A stretch of DNA of 64,000 nucleotides from Neoscytalidium dimidiatum (lineage: Eukaryota > Ascomycota > Dothideomycetes > Botryosphaeriales > Botryosphaeriaceae): NCBI GenBank assembly GCA_037367355.1, contig CM074696.1, forward strand, positions 4,464,001 to 4,528,000, written 5' to 3'. How positions within the stretch are numbered: the stretch's first letter is position 1; every line of letters begins with the position of its first letter. The notes beneath the pieces are model-generated. The model did no database searches and was not told where the DNA came from. It saw nothing but the letters and a program-made list of their open reading frames with translations. Shown piece after piece: positions 49,301-61,877 of the stretch. Made by a program: the position numbers and the translations under genes.

Positions 49301-52300
49301 AGCTGCTCGTTTTGTGGGGTGCGTTGGTAGATCGTCACCTAGGTGCTCGTGTTACGAGGGATTATTGGTGGGGTGTCTTCTCCAGAGTGAGGCTGGTAAG
49401 TCGATTTACATTTTTCATGTCAATTGCCGTCAGACAGTCTTCCGGTATCATTTTTCTATGCGAGGTTAGGGAGTGGAGAGAAGAACAGGTTCCCAGTGCT
49501 ACAGTTTCCTGAAATGAATTGATTGCCTCGAGTTTTTAGCGCTTCTACACCTGAATACTTCCCTCAATCGTCCTTGTGAGAGCGTTCCAGTTCCATTCTT
49601 GACGAGATGCTTCTCGTCCGTTTCTGCCTCTTCCGCTTTCCAAATACCGGAATGCGCGAGTGATCATGATTTGCTATTCATGTGTAGTACTACATCCATC
49701 CGGCAGACTGCAACACCAGTACCTCGATCCCGGACCAAGAAATCTTACCAACCTCATTGCTTGTGTTCTGGGATCTGGTTCCTACGAAGTGGAACGGAGT
49801 TGTTACCCACTCCCCGGCCGGACCCAGCAAGACCGCTTATCAAGAGCAACGATCTTCAATCAGGTGGACGGGTCAGCTTGATCAGCGCTCGCGTCACCGT
49901 TGGAGATGCGCCACGTCCCTCTGGTCAGTGCGTTAATGCGGGCAACGGAGTTCATCAGGGTCCAATTCACCAGGATATCAGGGCTCGCTTAAGTTGCATC
50001 GCTTCGTCGGTGAGGCGAGGTGGTTGATTCGGATGGCCATATGCGGTGGGTGTACTTATCTCGTCTGCGAGTCCATGACTCAAACGGAAGGAGGTGCAAT
50101 TCAACTCCTCCGCCTCGGAAGGCTGAATGATGGCAAGACGTGTGTTTCCAAGGGTTACCATCCCTTTCGCTTTTGCAGACCTGTACCGACCTCCCGGAAA
50201 TCTTTCTGCAGAAGTTCTGCGACGTCTGCACATAGCCGCATCTGTATCCGATTGGTGAGCTGGATGAAACCGTAGCGGCACAAACAATCGAACCCGTCAA
50301 CCACGCTTCTACTCCTCGTATTTCGCTTGTACATGCCGCAATGCTTTCCAAGTCGGTTAAACTTACCGTATGATGTACCCCGATCGATTCTGCAGGCGAA
50401 TAAACACGCTGTTGGAAGCCAAGTGTATATCCCGAAAGCACCAGTGGCTTAGTGCTAATATAAGTACAGGCGGACAGCCACACGATCATCATGACTAGAA
50501 AGAAATATTCCTTTACTGCTTAATCCGCTAATCTACCAGAGATCAGAATGTCCTATTTAGCCTGAGGGCAAGTTCCGTTGAACATGCTTTCCGGAATCGC
50601 GCCACATACAAACTTCACATGTGATTCGATGGAATTCGCTCAGCCCAGACGTCCGAACTCTTATAACACACGACATTCCAGGAGCTAGAAGTATACGATA
50701 GCTAATTCTGTCATGATCCGTAGCCACGGGATCGCCGGCGAGCTGATGTATTTATGGTCCCGCGAGATGTACATGCGTTTGAAAATCTTCCGATGTACAT
50801 TCTCCTTCACTACAGGTTCTGTTGATGTAGCATCGATCGCTCCCATTGTACCAAAGGAATCTCAATTACTTCTGAATACTTGGAAGGGGTCTGAATTTAT
50901 CAGTGTTGCAGAGCTTTGACGTAAATGGAGCAAAAATGCAATCAGGACTGGGCAGGAACACCGCCATTAGCCTTTAAATCACTCAGAATGTACTATGATC
51001 ATGATTCAGAAAATAAAGAAATGCGCTCAAATCCTAAATGGCGTGACACTGGATGAGATATGGTATGGAGGTTGAGGTACCAATGCATTGTCTTAAGAAA
51101 TCAAAATTGACTCAGCCCGCTCTTACTTCGTATGAGAAGCTGTCATGTCAGACTCATTAATATAACAGAGGTCCACCTTATATCTTCGAACGCGTTCTTC
51201 TCTTCCTACACGGTAAGCTCTTCACACTCACGAAAGCACATAGCAATATAAGGTCCACGGGCATTTACGTTGTTGTCACTTTTTTTTTTTGGGACAAGCC
51301 TTCGGGTCTGCAGCTCCGCAGCAATGCTGTTCCATTTAGAAGGGGAAACCATATGTAAAAAATCTACAAAAGTAGAAGGAGAAACTTATACAGCCAGGCT
51401 TGCGAATAACTGCCTGTTTTTTTGTATAAAAGTATCCGATGCAAACTGCGAGAATCCAAAAGCTATATAATACTGCTCTAAGGGTGATTCTGACCGAAAC
51501 TGTGTAAGTTTCCATGCTCTCAAAGACATTCGCAGCTCCCACTCATGTGGTCAAAAAGCAACCTTGGGTATAAAAAATGCAGCTGAGTGCATCTTGGAGG
51601 GTGAGAGATGATAGGCTCTGTCCATGTATCTGGCTGTTTAACAAGTCAGTGAGAAAGCGAAACCTTTTGTCTGTGTGACCTTTGGAGTGTTTGTGTGCGT
51701 GTACGTGGCTTCGATATACTCTCTCATTTTCTTCGGAGAGAACATATAAGGGCTGAGTCTACGAAACCGAAACATCAGGCTGTTATTCTAGCGTTGGCTA
51801 AGATAGCTCCTGAGATTAGATACGCGGTTATCCACATGGCTGTCTGCGGCCAGTGATCCTGCCAGGGATAGGGGTTATCAAAGTCCGAGTATCTCCGCAA
51901 AGTTTTCATTCTCAGCTCATACAGTCACTTAGGCAATGAACTAACATGTTTGAGTCCTCAAATCATTACTGACTTGTTCGGCAAATAACTTTCTGTAAAT
52001 GAAGCCAAACAATCACCGCAAAGTTCAGCCCCCATTATGTAAAATTGCGTGTAGCTGATCTCTCAATTTCGGACAGCAGACCCTACGCGAGGACCATCTG
52101 GTCCACAAATGTATGCAAGGCCATTGTAAGAGAGCTTTCTTATATGCTACAAACTTTAGGTGCTTACCGACTATAGTTATATTTGCAACGAGTCGGCGTA
52201 TTTACTGCAATAAGCCACTGTGTAGTTATTAATCAAGGGCCGGCAATGTTATTGGATAATATTCATAAGAATTAACCTAGCGTGAAATTTATGTACACCT

Positions 52301-53176
52301 TCATCCGTAGCAACGGCTATTATAATGCGGGCGTAGTGTCACGAATAGCCTTCGCTGCGAAAGTAAGAGCCTACAAAATAGACCATGAACAGAACATGGA
52401 AGAAACTTATGTTAAGGTCACCAGGATATTTATCGAGGAATCTAAACTCTGAGGACGCCGGAACTACGGGGATTTATAACCAAGAAAATATCTACTACTG
52501 CGCGCCCGACTGAAGAGATTAAGCCGCTTACGAGAGGAAAGATCTTGGACATATGTAGTGGGGAAGTGATTTAGTTGAACCGGACGCTGATATTCTAATT
52601 TGAATTAGCAAAATAAATCGGGAGAACATGCTAGAGACACCGACCGTAGGGGAACTGCAATTCTTAACTTTTGTGAGAGGTAAGTTCCGAGCTTATCTCA
52701 GTGAGTATGAAGGGTCTTCTTGAAGGCATTATCGAGATATTCTAAAAATATCCCCGGGATTTTAAAATAAACTCACCATACGCTCTTTAGTACGAATGCG
52801 TGGATTGATAGGCTTTCTTCTGCCTGAGAGTGATTAGCAAGCGGAGAATTCAACTGCAGATTTGGAAATGGTCTCGTATGATTTCGTACGCCAATAGCCT
52901 TCGGTCCAGAATCTACCTTCTCCATTGCTCGCCGGCTTTGTCGAGTATCATGTTGAAGCTTTTCAATTTAGCTATGAAAGTTAAGTTGTTGTTTCATCTA
53001 TAAACGGAGTTGATGGTGAAGAAAAGATAAGATATATATCGTGTCAAGCAGACGACACGGCTAAGCTTTCCTATCAAGCCCATAAGTTGTCCTTTCAACA
53101 ATTTGAAGGTGATGACTTCAAGCACCGATTGACCCATATATCTGAGGAAATTACTAACTGCCTTTTCCCTGATAGC
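49301..53176. other. AT-rich block, gene-free part
   Basis: Nearly 4 kb with many stops in all frames; the few ORFs of 60-170 codons show no recognisable domain. A single right-arm copy of the hairpin element is at 49696-49713. Ancient, heavily mutated transposon or gene sequence is likely, but none is identifiable by eye. The part from 51.5 to 53.1 kb is the most AT-rich. Confidence 0.5.
49696..49713 (+). repeat. Hairpin element, solitary right arm
   Basis: CCATCCGGCAGACTGCAAC closely matches the right arm of copy 5. No left partner is visible within 150 bp upstream. Confidence 0.4.
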
Positions 53177-53611
53177 ATGCTGTCCACTTCACTGGCTTTT
53201 TCCGGCCTCATCTCCCTCGCATTTTCGCAATGTGCTCCAGCAGTGGATGCGAAACCCCCATCCGGCCTCCTCGAAGCACGGAAAGCGGCGATTCAAGATC
53301 CTCAGAACAACCAGATTATCCAGGCCTACGCATGGACGGCCAACGACGAGATCAAACAGCAACCCTTCGTACCATGCTATAGCTCGGTTCCGAAGCCCGA
53401 CCCGCAGACCGGTGAAGCGCAGGGCGTCACCGTTCGAGTGGGGAACCCTACTCCCTTCAAACTCTTTATCAGGATCCACTGTGATAACGATGCCTACTAC
53501 CAATATGACTGCGAGCCGAATTCGCAAGACAGTACTTTCAGGCCGCGTCCGATAGATTCGGGACAGAAATGTATGGATGTCATTCAGGTCTTCTGGGAGC
53601 AGCACACGTAA
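53177..53611 (+). CDS. Small secreted cysteine-containing protein, candidate effector
   Basis: 144 aa from the ATG at 53177. The frame is open upstream to 53087, but that codon is not ATG, and a 3' splice-like signal (TACTAAC, then CCCTGATAG) ends just before the ATG, suggesting an intron in the leader. Residues 1-17 are a typical signal peptide (MLSTSLAFSGLISLAFS), with cleavage near 17-25. Cysteines are at 19, 67, 102, 112 and 132. The mature part is hydrophilic with a compact beta-like section (GVTVRVGNPTPFKLFIRIHC). I recognise no family. It stands alone in an AT-rich, gene-poor block, the usual setting of fungal effector genes, and its own GC content is higher than the flanks. The role is inferred from size, secretion signal and context only. 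Confidence 0.6.
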   Translation: MLSTSLAFSGLISLAFSQCAPAVDAKPPSGLLEARKAAIQDPQNNQIIQAYAWTANDEIKQQPFVPCYSSVPKPDPQTGEAQGVTVRVGNPTPFKLFIRIHCDNDAYYQYDCEPNSQDSTFRPRPIDSGQKCMDVIQVFWEQHT

Positions 53612-55244
53612 TAGCTGAGAACGAACCAGCCATGGCTTTTATGGGTATCTTAGTTTTCAAGAGAAAGTGCTTTCACAATGCCCTTTCATGAAAGGCAGAG
53701 ATCAGATGTGATGTGCTTACGATGCGAAATGAGATCAGATCACTCCTTCTACGGACATCAACATCCCGATGTATATACTTGTACAAGCAGAACTTCTAAG
53801 CAACATGCGGTCAAAGAATACTCAAATATAATACACGTGAAATATGGACTGTGGAGCCCTTGTAAATGCGAAACAAAGATTGCTGTATCATCACCGTTAG
53901 CAACGGATACGTTGTCGCCGCATCGGCTGATATTGAAATTAGACGAAAGTTTGCCGCTTCGTAGGAGATCAGGTTCCTTTTCTTCTATGGACTTATCGGA
54001 TGAGAGGTTATACCAAGAATGCGAGGCCGATAGTGGAGTGCTGTGATGAAAGCCCTGAAAGGGGAAACAGTTAAGAGCCCCGGTGCAAAAAAGTGTCTTC
54101 AAGAAGTATAATGAGTTGAAGAAGTCATCTGAAGTCTCTAAAGAGATGAGGCTTTTTGGTTCTGCGGAACCCTTTATGTTATTCATATTATTTGACTCAG
54201 AGAAAGTCTTGGGGAGCTTAAATAAATATTGGTCCAGAATACCTTGTGCCCAGTACATTCATCAATTTTGTTAACCAAGAATAGAAATCCACGCACAGGA
54301 AATGAACAGATACGTATTCCACCCAAACTCTCCTCAGACAGTGTTCTCCCTTCTCTATTACTAATATGTGCACTGATGACACAAACACTTCAACTGCGCC
54401 ACAGCCTAGGTCTCGATCCTCAGATTGCCGGAATTACAATTTTTAGATAGCACGAAGGTGGAATAGCTCGCGTGGACGGCATGTCGACTCATTGAAAGGA
54501 TCATGATTTATTCGAAGTCTCGGAATCTTGACTGCGCTGGAGTCAGCCACTTGTATATTTGAGGTGCTGACTAGTGATTTCGCTTTCTCAGCCGAACTTG
54601 TAAGCTGGGATTGAACCTACTGTAAAAACCGTCTGATATCCGCCCGAACAGCTCGTCCAGAGGCAAGTGATTTGTAAGCAACAACAAGAAGGATGCGAGG
54701 AGGCCCGGCGTAAAGCATTTTTGAAGCAGATTCGTGGTTAATGTTGAGAAAATGTAGTCTTCTTCTGATAAGTTTCTCTTTCTTTTTTTTTTTTTTTCCA
54801 AAGAGCTATCCGCAAAAGCCAGAAATTATATGCATACCTGGCGATTCAACATACATCGCTTCCCTGAGCCAACGTTCCCGTTCCCGAATTGTGCTGCCTG
54901 CTGTCACATGCGAGATCTTCTTCGCAATGTTCTTGAACGTTTCTCAGACCAGGACTCGTAAGTGTGGCATGAGGTAGTCACGCCAGGTCACGCAGGAACC
55001 CCTATTTCCCAATTGCACTTGTCCCGTGCATGTAGGAGCATCGGATGAGAGGTAGCATGCACGGGAGTTCTGGTACCTGGAAAAGAGGAAACGGTCAAGA
55101 TGGTTGGGCTGATTGTGGGCATAGAGTGCGCGGGGCGGGTAACGTGGCTGTTTAGTGATATGGGTGTTGTGATGTGAGGTGATGAGGGTACGAGGTCAGT
55201 CCTGAAAGCATTGCAGCAGCAGGGGAAGTTTGGCAGACGGAGTT

Positions 55245-55345
55245 GAAGCAGGCGTCTAGACTTGACAATCACCAATCTTGCTGGTCATTGACATCTAGAT
55301 GAATGCTTCAACTGTCTATGTGATGATTTGAGCCTTGCAACATTT
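55245..55345 (+). repeat. Hairpin element, degenerate copy
   Basis: Left arm 55245-55263 (TGAAGCAGGCGTCTAGACT) and right arm 55292-55310 (ACATCTAGATGAATGCTTC), both extended by a matching GTTGA/TCAAC. The tail beyond the right arm resembles copy 2 weakly. Confidence 0.6.
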
Positions 55346-55711
55346 TATTGAAGTCAGCGGATATCCGGATACGATTAGCCTGGCTCGTGATTCGAAATGC
55401 TACCAAAGTCTTCAGCGCGCTCTGCCAGCAACGACAGAAGAGAAAGAGGGGGAAAAAAGGGAGAAGATTTCATTGAAAGAGGACGAGGAACAAAAAGATA
55501 CCTGCACCAAAGCTTTCAAGCCTTCCAGACCAGATTTTCTGTCTTTGGTTCAGATGAGTTTTGGGGATTCCGCAAGCGAACGCCATGATCCCACTGTTCT
55601 GGAAATTAGTGGGGAATCTTTGGGAGAACACGAGCTTAGGAGATACAGAGGAAAGAATTCTGCCATTGACGGAAGAATATGGCAAAAGCAATATTATAAT
55701 GCATAGAGAGT

Positions 55712-55785
55712 TCAAGCATACGTCCAGACGGAGACATGTGTAGAGAGCCACGTCAGTTACGCAATTACGTCCAGAAGACTTTATT
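55712..55785. repeat. Hairpin element, weak copy
   Basis: TCAAGCATACGTCCAGACG (from 55712) and ACGTCCAGAAGACTTTATT (from 55767) are degenerate matches to the two arms in the correct inverted arrangement. This copy could be chance. Confidence 0.35.
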
Positions 55786-57065
55786 TTTCCCAACTGCGCA
55801 TGTGTGCTGTCATCCGCTACGCGCCGACGGCCGTACCCCATCGCCGATCCTCCACAGCGCGGTTCATCGTGCCGAGAAACCTACCTGCAACGGGCCCCGC
55901 CTTCCGAACTCACAGGGAGAAAGAAAAAAAGAATTCGACAAATGGGAAAGCATAGCGGCTCATGATTGCGCACATTTTCTAGTACATGCGCGCGGCTCCG
56001 CTCCGATCGAGCAAGGCAGCGTATCACAGCCACAACGAACCCGAACGACACCCCCCCCTGCTAAGGCAGCAACGCTGTCCGCGGGGGAAACCGAGGATGA
56101 GAGTCAGCCTTGCCCGTCGGGCGCGAAGATTCCACTGAACCTTAATGAGAGCGTCGGTCCTTGTCGAAAGCCCGCGAGCCGGCTGCAGCAGAGCTGACGA
56201 AGAGGCGAATGAAGGACGAGGCAATTGCAGATGACTCGACTTTCGCGATTCCTTCTCCCTTGACACGCACGCGGTACACACCTGAAGTAAATGCGCGTCG
56301 TTCCTTTCGGCGAGAGGACCTACATTCGGCTACTCTTACAAGAAAGGGGAAAGGAAGGATGGCCCGCGGCGTATGCATGAAATCCACTTGACTGCCTTTT
56401 TTTTTTTTTTTTCATTTCCCTCTCCCCGCCACCGACTCCCGACGATCCGCTGAAATCGCTGCGGCTCACCCGAGCTTTTCCCCGTCGGAGGGGATGTTGA
56501 CGAGAAACTGCTTGAGTTTCGTTTTACCCCATGCGGCAAATGTGGCCCGGTCTGTGGCGAAGCAGAAGAGGGAAGAATAGTTGGACGAGCAAGATTCCTT
56601 TTCTTCGTTCCCCGCTCCCCCCCCTTCTCCTCAATTCATCTGGCACCAAGTACGTACCGGGGAAGCCCTTTCAGTACATCTTCATCTTTCGTTGCCCTGA
56701 AGGATTGACGGGCGCTTAATGAGAGGGTTGTGGAGGAAAGGGCCTGAAACGCTGCGGGCGTCACGGCGCTTCGAGGGCGTGTGCGCACGTGAGGGAAGAT
56801 TTACGGGCTGTTGTCTCGCAATTCCCTGCTTCCGCTCTTCTCATTCAACGAGGGCCAAAAAAAAAAAAAAAACCACGCTACATATGCCATGATTATTCAG
56901 AGCGCTAATTGAACATGAGTCTACGCAAGAGGGGAATATCTTGTGATTATCAGAAAAATAGTACGAGAAAGACGTCAGCCAAGGAAGTCGTGAGTCTCAG
57001 AGCGTCCCAAGCTTTTCTTCAACAAAAAAAAAAAAAAAGAGTTGCCTTCCCTCTCCCCTTTTGAA

Positions 57066-58127
57066 TTACACGCCTGGCATGCCAATGATGGCACGATACG
57101 CCGGAACACCCCGGGGAAGGAAGTAGATGAGCCAGATTGCGAAGAACGCGACGAGCAGACCGGTGAACTTTTCGAACCAGGTGTGGAAGAAGGCGGCCGT
57201 CATGAGCAGCATCCACCAGCTGAGCGCCATGACCGCCAGCGACGCCTTGACCCCGAGGCCCGGATCCTTCTCATCGACCGCGGAGTAGGCATGGCTCTCG
57301 CGCTGGGCCTCGGCGCCAGCCGTGCGCGTCTTGCCATCCGACATGACGATCCGGCGGCCGTCGCGCAGGCCCTCGGCGCGCAGGACGGCGGGCAGGATCT
57401 CGAGCCACAGCAGCAGGCTGCCCAGGATCAGCAGGAAGACGTGCCCGCTGATGTCATGGCCCCCTTTCCAGGTGCCGCCGGCGAGCTTGCAGGTGGCGGC
57501 GGTGATGTACTCGCGGGCGTCGGACATGGCGTCGCGCGCGCCCGGGTCGTCGCGCACCAGCTCGCACTGGCCGCCGGTGAAGCGGAAGAGCGTGTCGATG
57601 AGCGGGGGCCCGAAGAACCACTGGGTGACGAAGACCCAGGCCAGCGTGACCAGGGCCCAGCGCAGCGCGCCGCGCAGCCTCCGCGGCGTGAGGACGGGCC
57701 GCATGGGCGGGCCCAGGCTCGGGTGCGTCAGCAGGAACAGGAACAGCGCGCCCGTCGTCCACGCCCACCCCTTTTTGACAAAGTACACGTTGAAGATGTT
57801 CTTCTTCTGCGCGAAGTACGACGGCGCCTGGTCGACCGGGTGCGACTGCGTCGTGGCGCTGTAGGGCGTGTTGCGCGTCGTGGGCGAGACGATGGAGAAG
57901 ACGGAACCGAGCACCAGCGTGGCGGGGTAGATCGACAGGAGGAGCAGCTCGAGGCGTGTGGGCAGGAAGGGCGAGCGGCGCGCAAGAGACGTGCGGTGAG
58001 GGCTTGTGCTGCTGCTGTGGTCGTTGCTGTGGTCGTCGTTTGCCATGGTCGCGTCTGCGTCGGGTGAGTTGATCGGAGGCTCGTTGTAGCTGCCGGAGCT
58101 GCGGGAGGGCTTCCGGCGAGCAGACAT
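57066..58127 (-). CDS. SCS3: FIT family protein (fat storage-inducing, Scs3-like)
   Basis: Single exon, 353 aa, ATG at 58127. About six hydrophobic segments fit the family's ER membrane topology (for example residues 58-80, 124-140, 156-175, 228-250, 294-315 and 322-340). The two family histidines are present: H229 in SGHVFLL and H315 in FFHTWFEKFTG. FIT proteins are lipid-phosphatase-like ER enzymes (acyl-CoA diphosphatases) needed for normal lipid droplet budding. In yeast, Scs3 affects inositol and phospholipid metabolism. The N-terminal 50 residues are Ser/Asp/His-rich and cytosolic-looking. A second ATG (residue 28) is in frame, but the first is preferred. The overlapping plus-strand frame at 57042-58067 is a shadow caused by high GC. 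Confidence 0.9.
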   Translation of the reverse strand: MSARRKPSRSSGSYNEPPINSPDADATMANDDHSNDHSSSTSPHRTSLARRSPFLPTRLELLLLSIYPATLVLGSVFSIVSPTTRNTPYSATTQSHPVDQAPSYFAQKKNIFNVYFVKKGWAWTTGALFLFLLTHPSLGPPMRPVLTPRRLRGALRWALVTLAWVFVTQWFFGPPLIDTLFRFTGGQCELVRDDPGARDAMSDAREYITAATCKLAGGTWKGGHDISGHVFLLILGSLLLWLEILPAVLRAEGLRDGRRIVMSDGKTRTAGAEAQRESHAYSAVDEKDPGLGVKASLAVMALSWWMLLMTAAFFHTWFEKFTGLLVAFFAIWLIYFLPRGVPAYRAIIGMPGV

Positions 58128-61100
58128 GTCGGTGAGGAGGAGGAGGAGGAGGTGGTGGTGGTGGGAGCGAAGGTGGAGAGCTTCAACGAGATGATGCTGT
58201 CATTGTCGGCCACCTGCAGTGCTTGACGCAACAGCTGTCGAGCTGCAGAGATGACGTCGCGACTTTTTTCCCAGGTCACATGACCGCGATGCGCCACACG
58301 TCAATCCGACGAACCTGAGGCTGCGCTGGCGACTTCTCGTCGACCATCACGGGAATCTGAGCCCATCGTCCATGTGTCAAGGCCCGCAAACTCTGAATTG
58401 CGGTGCTCCACGGCTGCATCTTCGATGGTGCTCTGTCTGGTTCTAAAAACTGTCTCGGAGGGGTGAGATGCAACTCCTGAGCTACTTTTCTGCCTCTTAC
58501 ATGCGCGTCTCGGGTTAAACGATGTTTGCAACCAAGTCCTCCACTTCAAGGTTTAACGTCAAACCCAAAAATTATTCGGGCGTCCGCCCTACGGGCATGG
58601 GAACAAGCCGGCGTACCCCTGAGCGATGCCTACAAGTCCTGCCACCCCTCCCAGCCTTCCAGAATGCGGATCCCCAGCCGGCCACGCGAAAAGGCTGGCT
58701 GCCTGTTCGCCCGCCCGCCTGCGGCAGCCGACACGGCACAGGCCCGCCCCTGGGAATAGCCGCATAGAGCCGGATGACTCGCGGTGATGAGCAGCCAGGC
58801 CGGAGGGCTGAAGAAGCACCTTAGTCCCCTGACTAAGGCGCGCTGCCGGGCTGCGACACGGGACGAAAGCTACTACCCCAGACCGCGCGGGACCTCATTG
58901 GGCCGGTTCGACGGGATCGCGACGCGAGAAGAGAGCTTCTGGAAAGACACAAGCTGCGCATAGGGGACAATCGCGAGCGGTATAAAGCCGTGGAAGGCCC
59001 GAAAACCACAGCGCCCTTCCTGCAACGCACGCCCGTCCCTCGTCCCCGTTCTCCCTCTCGCCAGCCGTTCGCGAGAGCCTATGCGCCAGCGCGCGCGCCT
59101 CCGGGGCGCTCTCGCGTCGAAACAACGCAAGAACCACCAACACGACCGGCCGCCAGTCTGGAACAGGGCGTCGGGACCGTCTGTAAGGCTGCGCTTCGTC
59201 AAGCCGCGCACACGCCTCTCGCTCGATTGGCCCCCCCTTCTCGGTGGAGCGTTCTGCTGGCCCGAGCCCCCGCCTCCGACAAGCCACGTCAACCACTTCT
59301 GTTGAGCCGCGCCGTTCTCTGGGCCTTCTGGAAGCCGTGATAGGGGAAGCGGGCGCTCAGTGCTGATGTGGCTCGTGAGCGGCGGTGCGCCGCACAAGTT
59401 TCGGGCCTAACGCAACCCATGCCTGGGGAATCATCTGGTGGCCCTCGCGGATGGAGGGCCGGATCCTGCGAGCTGGGAGGGCGAGATGGTCGGTGGTCGG
59501 GTAATCAATGTCATCGAGCGGGAAGTGGAGACCTTGGTGGATTGGAGGTCGCTGCTAGGGCGTAAGTGCTCCAGTCCCTGCAGTAGTTCAGAAGCTAGAC
59601 ACACTCCCACTGGAGCTTACTCAGGACAAAAAATGTCACCGATAAGGTGAATTTGTACGCGACAAAGCAAAAGTCTGCTGACGCCTGCCACCGCCGGCGC
59701 GAGAGAAAGGTACAGTGCGGATGACGACGTCCGCGTTAAGCTTCCTTCACGGCTCCGAAACTCTTGTTGCAGGGCGGGCGGCTTGGTCGACAGGGATGTC
59801 GAGAACTTGTCGTGTTCACTCTGACGGTCGCCGACAAACACTTTCGTAATTGCCTCTGGCTTAATATTGCACCAATCAACTCGGACACGAGCCTTGTGCG
59901 AGCAAACTGCCTTACGATACAACCATGGTCGCACTTCCAATAAGTAACTCATGCTTTTGTTGAGGCCCTCAACGATGCCGAATGGGACTGTGTTTGATAG
60001 TACCTCTCCATTCCGTGCCACAAGCCCAGCAAAGTCAGCTGTCGTTCCCTCATCAACGGGCGCCGCCCGGGGAACACAACGGCTGGCTGCACGGTTTCGA
60101 GATTCCAGATCCTGCTGCTACCCATGCTGCCAATGCCAGATTCAGTGCGGCTGGACGAGGCCTTCCCGGCTTGGGGACAGCCGCATTGGGAGATCAATGA
60201 TGAAAGGCCGCCCGGCAGCGCAGATGAACGCCGGTCGAAAAGGGGAAAAGAGCGTCCGTATGGGCAGCTCTGTTGTCAAGGTAAGAAAAAAAAATTTTAT
60301 TTTTTGCTCACCTTGCTCCGAGTCGCTCAGCCTTGTGCGACGTCGTCCCGTAAGCCGGGCGATTGGATCCCGTGAGCCCCGAGGGGAAGGGACAGCGATT
60401 GACCTTGCGCGGCGGCCGGTGGTGTCTCCCAGACAAGCTGAGGTCTGAGCGGGCGGAATGCGAGATGGACGATATGGCGATCGCCGGCGGCGGCAGAAGT
60501 TTCTCGAACAGGGATCAGCTCGCGGCCAACCCTTGGAGCTCGCCAGCCCACAGCTGCTCGACCGGCCCGTGACGCGCTCATCCCTCAGGTGTGGGTGTGG
60601 GTGTGGGTGTGCGTGGACGTGGGCTGAAAAAGGGTCTTGCGGGCAGACGGCGAGGCCAGCGTCAGATGTTGCTGCCCGGTTGATCATCAAACAGGCTGCA
60701 AATGAGCGCCATGGTAAGCCAACGGTGCCGCATCAAGAGCGATCGCCGTGATCGCCAGGGGGATCCCAGTGCGGCGTCGGGCTTGGGATGAAGAAGCCAA
60801 ATGACGGACGGGCCGGGGGAGGGCGTGAAACGTTGCCTCCCAGCAGCAGCCAATTCCGGGCCGTCGTTTCCCAGGAGCGCAGGCTGCGACGCGCAGGCGC
60901 CGGCGCAGGCGCAGACGTACACAGTAGGCGCCCGCGGAGCCGTGTCGAGGCGGCCCCGGGCTGGGACTGGTGGACCTGGTGGGTGGTCTTGCGTGCGTAC
61001 TGCAGATGCGATTTGGAGAGAGGCTGAACATGGGATGAATCTGTAACGGTGACGGCGCATATGCAAGACGCCTCCTTTTCCGGCCCACTGCCACGTGCGG

Positions 61101-61793
61101 CCGGGATGGGACCTCCTGCACAGCTGATCGCAGCCATCCATCCCTGTGTTCGCTTCCGCCGGCTTGGAAGAGCCGATGCAGCAACCTTGGAGCTAACGAA
61201 GCCTCGCAACGTTCTCCCGCGCTTCCGGCCATCCCCGCAGGCGCAGCAGGGCCGAATCGGCCAGCCAAGTAACCTTTTCTTCTTTTCTTTTCTTTTCTTC
61301 CTTTTACTCGTCGGATGTGACAGCGATGCCGTGGCGCGGGCGGTGGCCGGCGACTCGCCAGAAACCAGGCCTCCTCCCAGCCACCACGCGTCCTCGCGAT
61401 CAAGCGGATGCGGATGCGGAGCGCGGAAATTGACGCGCGCGCCGGGGGCCGCCTGCGTTGCGGAATGCCTGCCTGCCAGCAACAGACTTCGCCCGTCTCG
61501 CGCAGTCGACTCATCGGTGCTTGCGGCCGTTGGCCGAAGCGAACGCGCAAAACGACGATTAGGCGATTAGGTTCGCGGGCGCGGTGCAAGCCGCAGTCTA
61601 TTCGCGACCGCGTCGCGTCTCAGGTTGGGGGCCCCCTTTCGGTATCGTCATACCCAACGGTTGCCGTTTTGGCCACTGTTCATCGCCCAGCACTGTGGAC
61701 GGGGCGCCGCAGAGCGGCCGATTCCTGGGGAAAGCAGCCAGAGGGAAGAAATCGCGCGGGCGCGCGGGCGCGGCCAGAGCGTCGCCGTGCTCG

Positions 61794-61817
61794 TCGTCGT
61801 CGTCGTCGTCGTCGTCG
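61794..61817. repeat. CGT trinucleotide microsatellite
   Basis: Eight perfect TCG/CGT units in non-coding GC-rich DNA, about 20 bp left of the heptamer array. Confidence 0.85.
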
Positions 61818-61835
61818 CCCTGGTCCTGGTCCTGG

Positions 61836-61877
61836 CCCGTCGCCCGTCGCCCGTCGCCCGTCGCCCGTCGCCCGTCG
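61836..61877. repeat. Six perfect CCCGTCG heptamers
   Basis: Six uninterrupted 7 bp units. They are out of codon phase as a set and lie in non-coding DNA. Confidence 0.9.

Larger units (their letters stand above)
53612..57065. other. AT-rich block continuing into a mixed intergenic region
   Basis: No gene is supported. The AT-rich character continues to about 55.8 kb and includes two degenerate hairpin elements. A/T runs of 15-16 nt are at 54783-54797, 56397-56412, about 56857-56872 and 57024-57038. ORFs at 55335-55706 and 55736-56197 start well but show no domain or clear coding bias. The last run lies just downstream of the FIT gene's stop codon. Confidence 0.5.

Noticed and set aside
49989..50492. 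167-codon minus-strand ORF in the AT-rich block
   Set aside because: No signal peptide, domain or splice-supported neighbours; composition matches random translation of decayed DNA.
54395..54425. Possible minus-strand tRNA gene
   Set aside because: A-box-like (TGGCGCAGTTGA) and B-box-like (GGATCGAGACC) words are present but in the wrong order for a tRNA.
55335..55706. 123-codon plus-strand ORF
   Set aside because: Has no recognisable domain, overlaps the tail of a degenerate hairpin element and lacks supporting coding features.
57042..58067. 341-codon plus-strand ORF over the FIT gene
   Set aside because: Antisense shadow of a GC-rich gene; it is dominated by Arg, Glu and Gly with no family resemblance, whereas the minus strand encodes a clear FIT protein.
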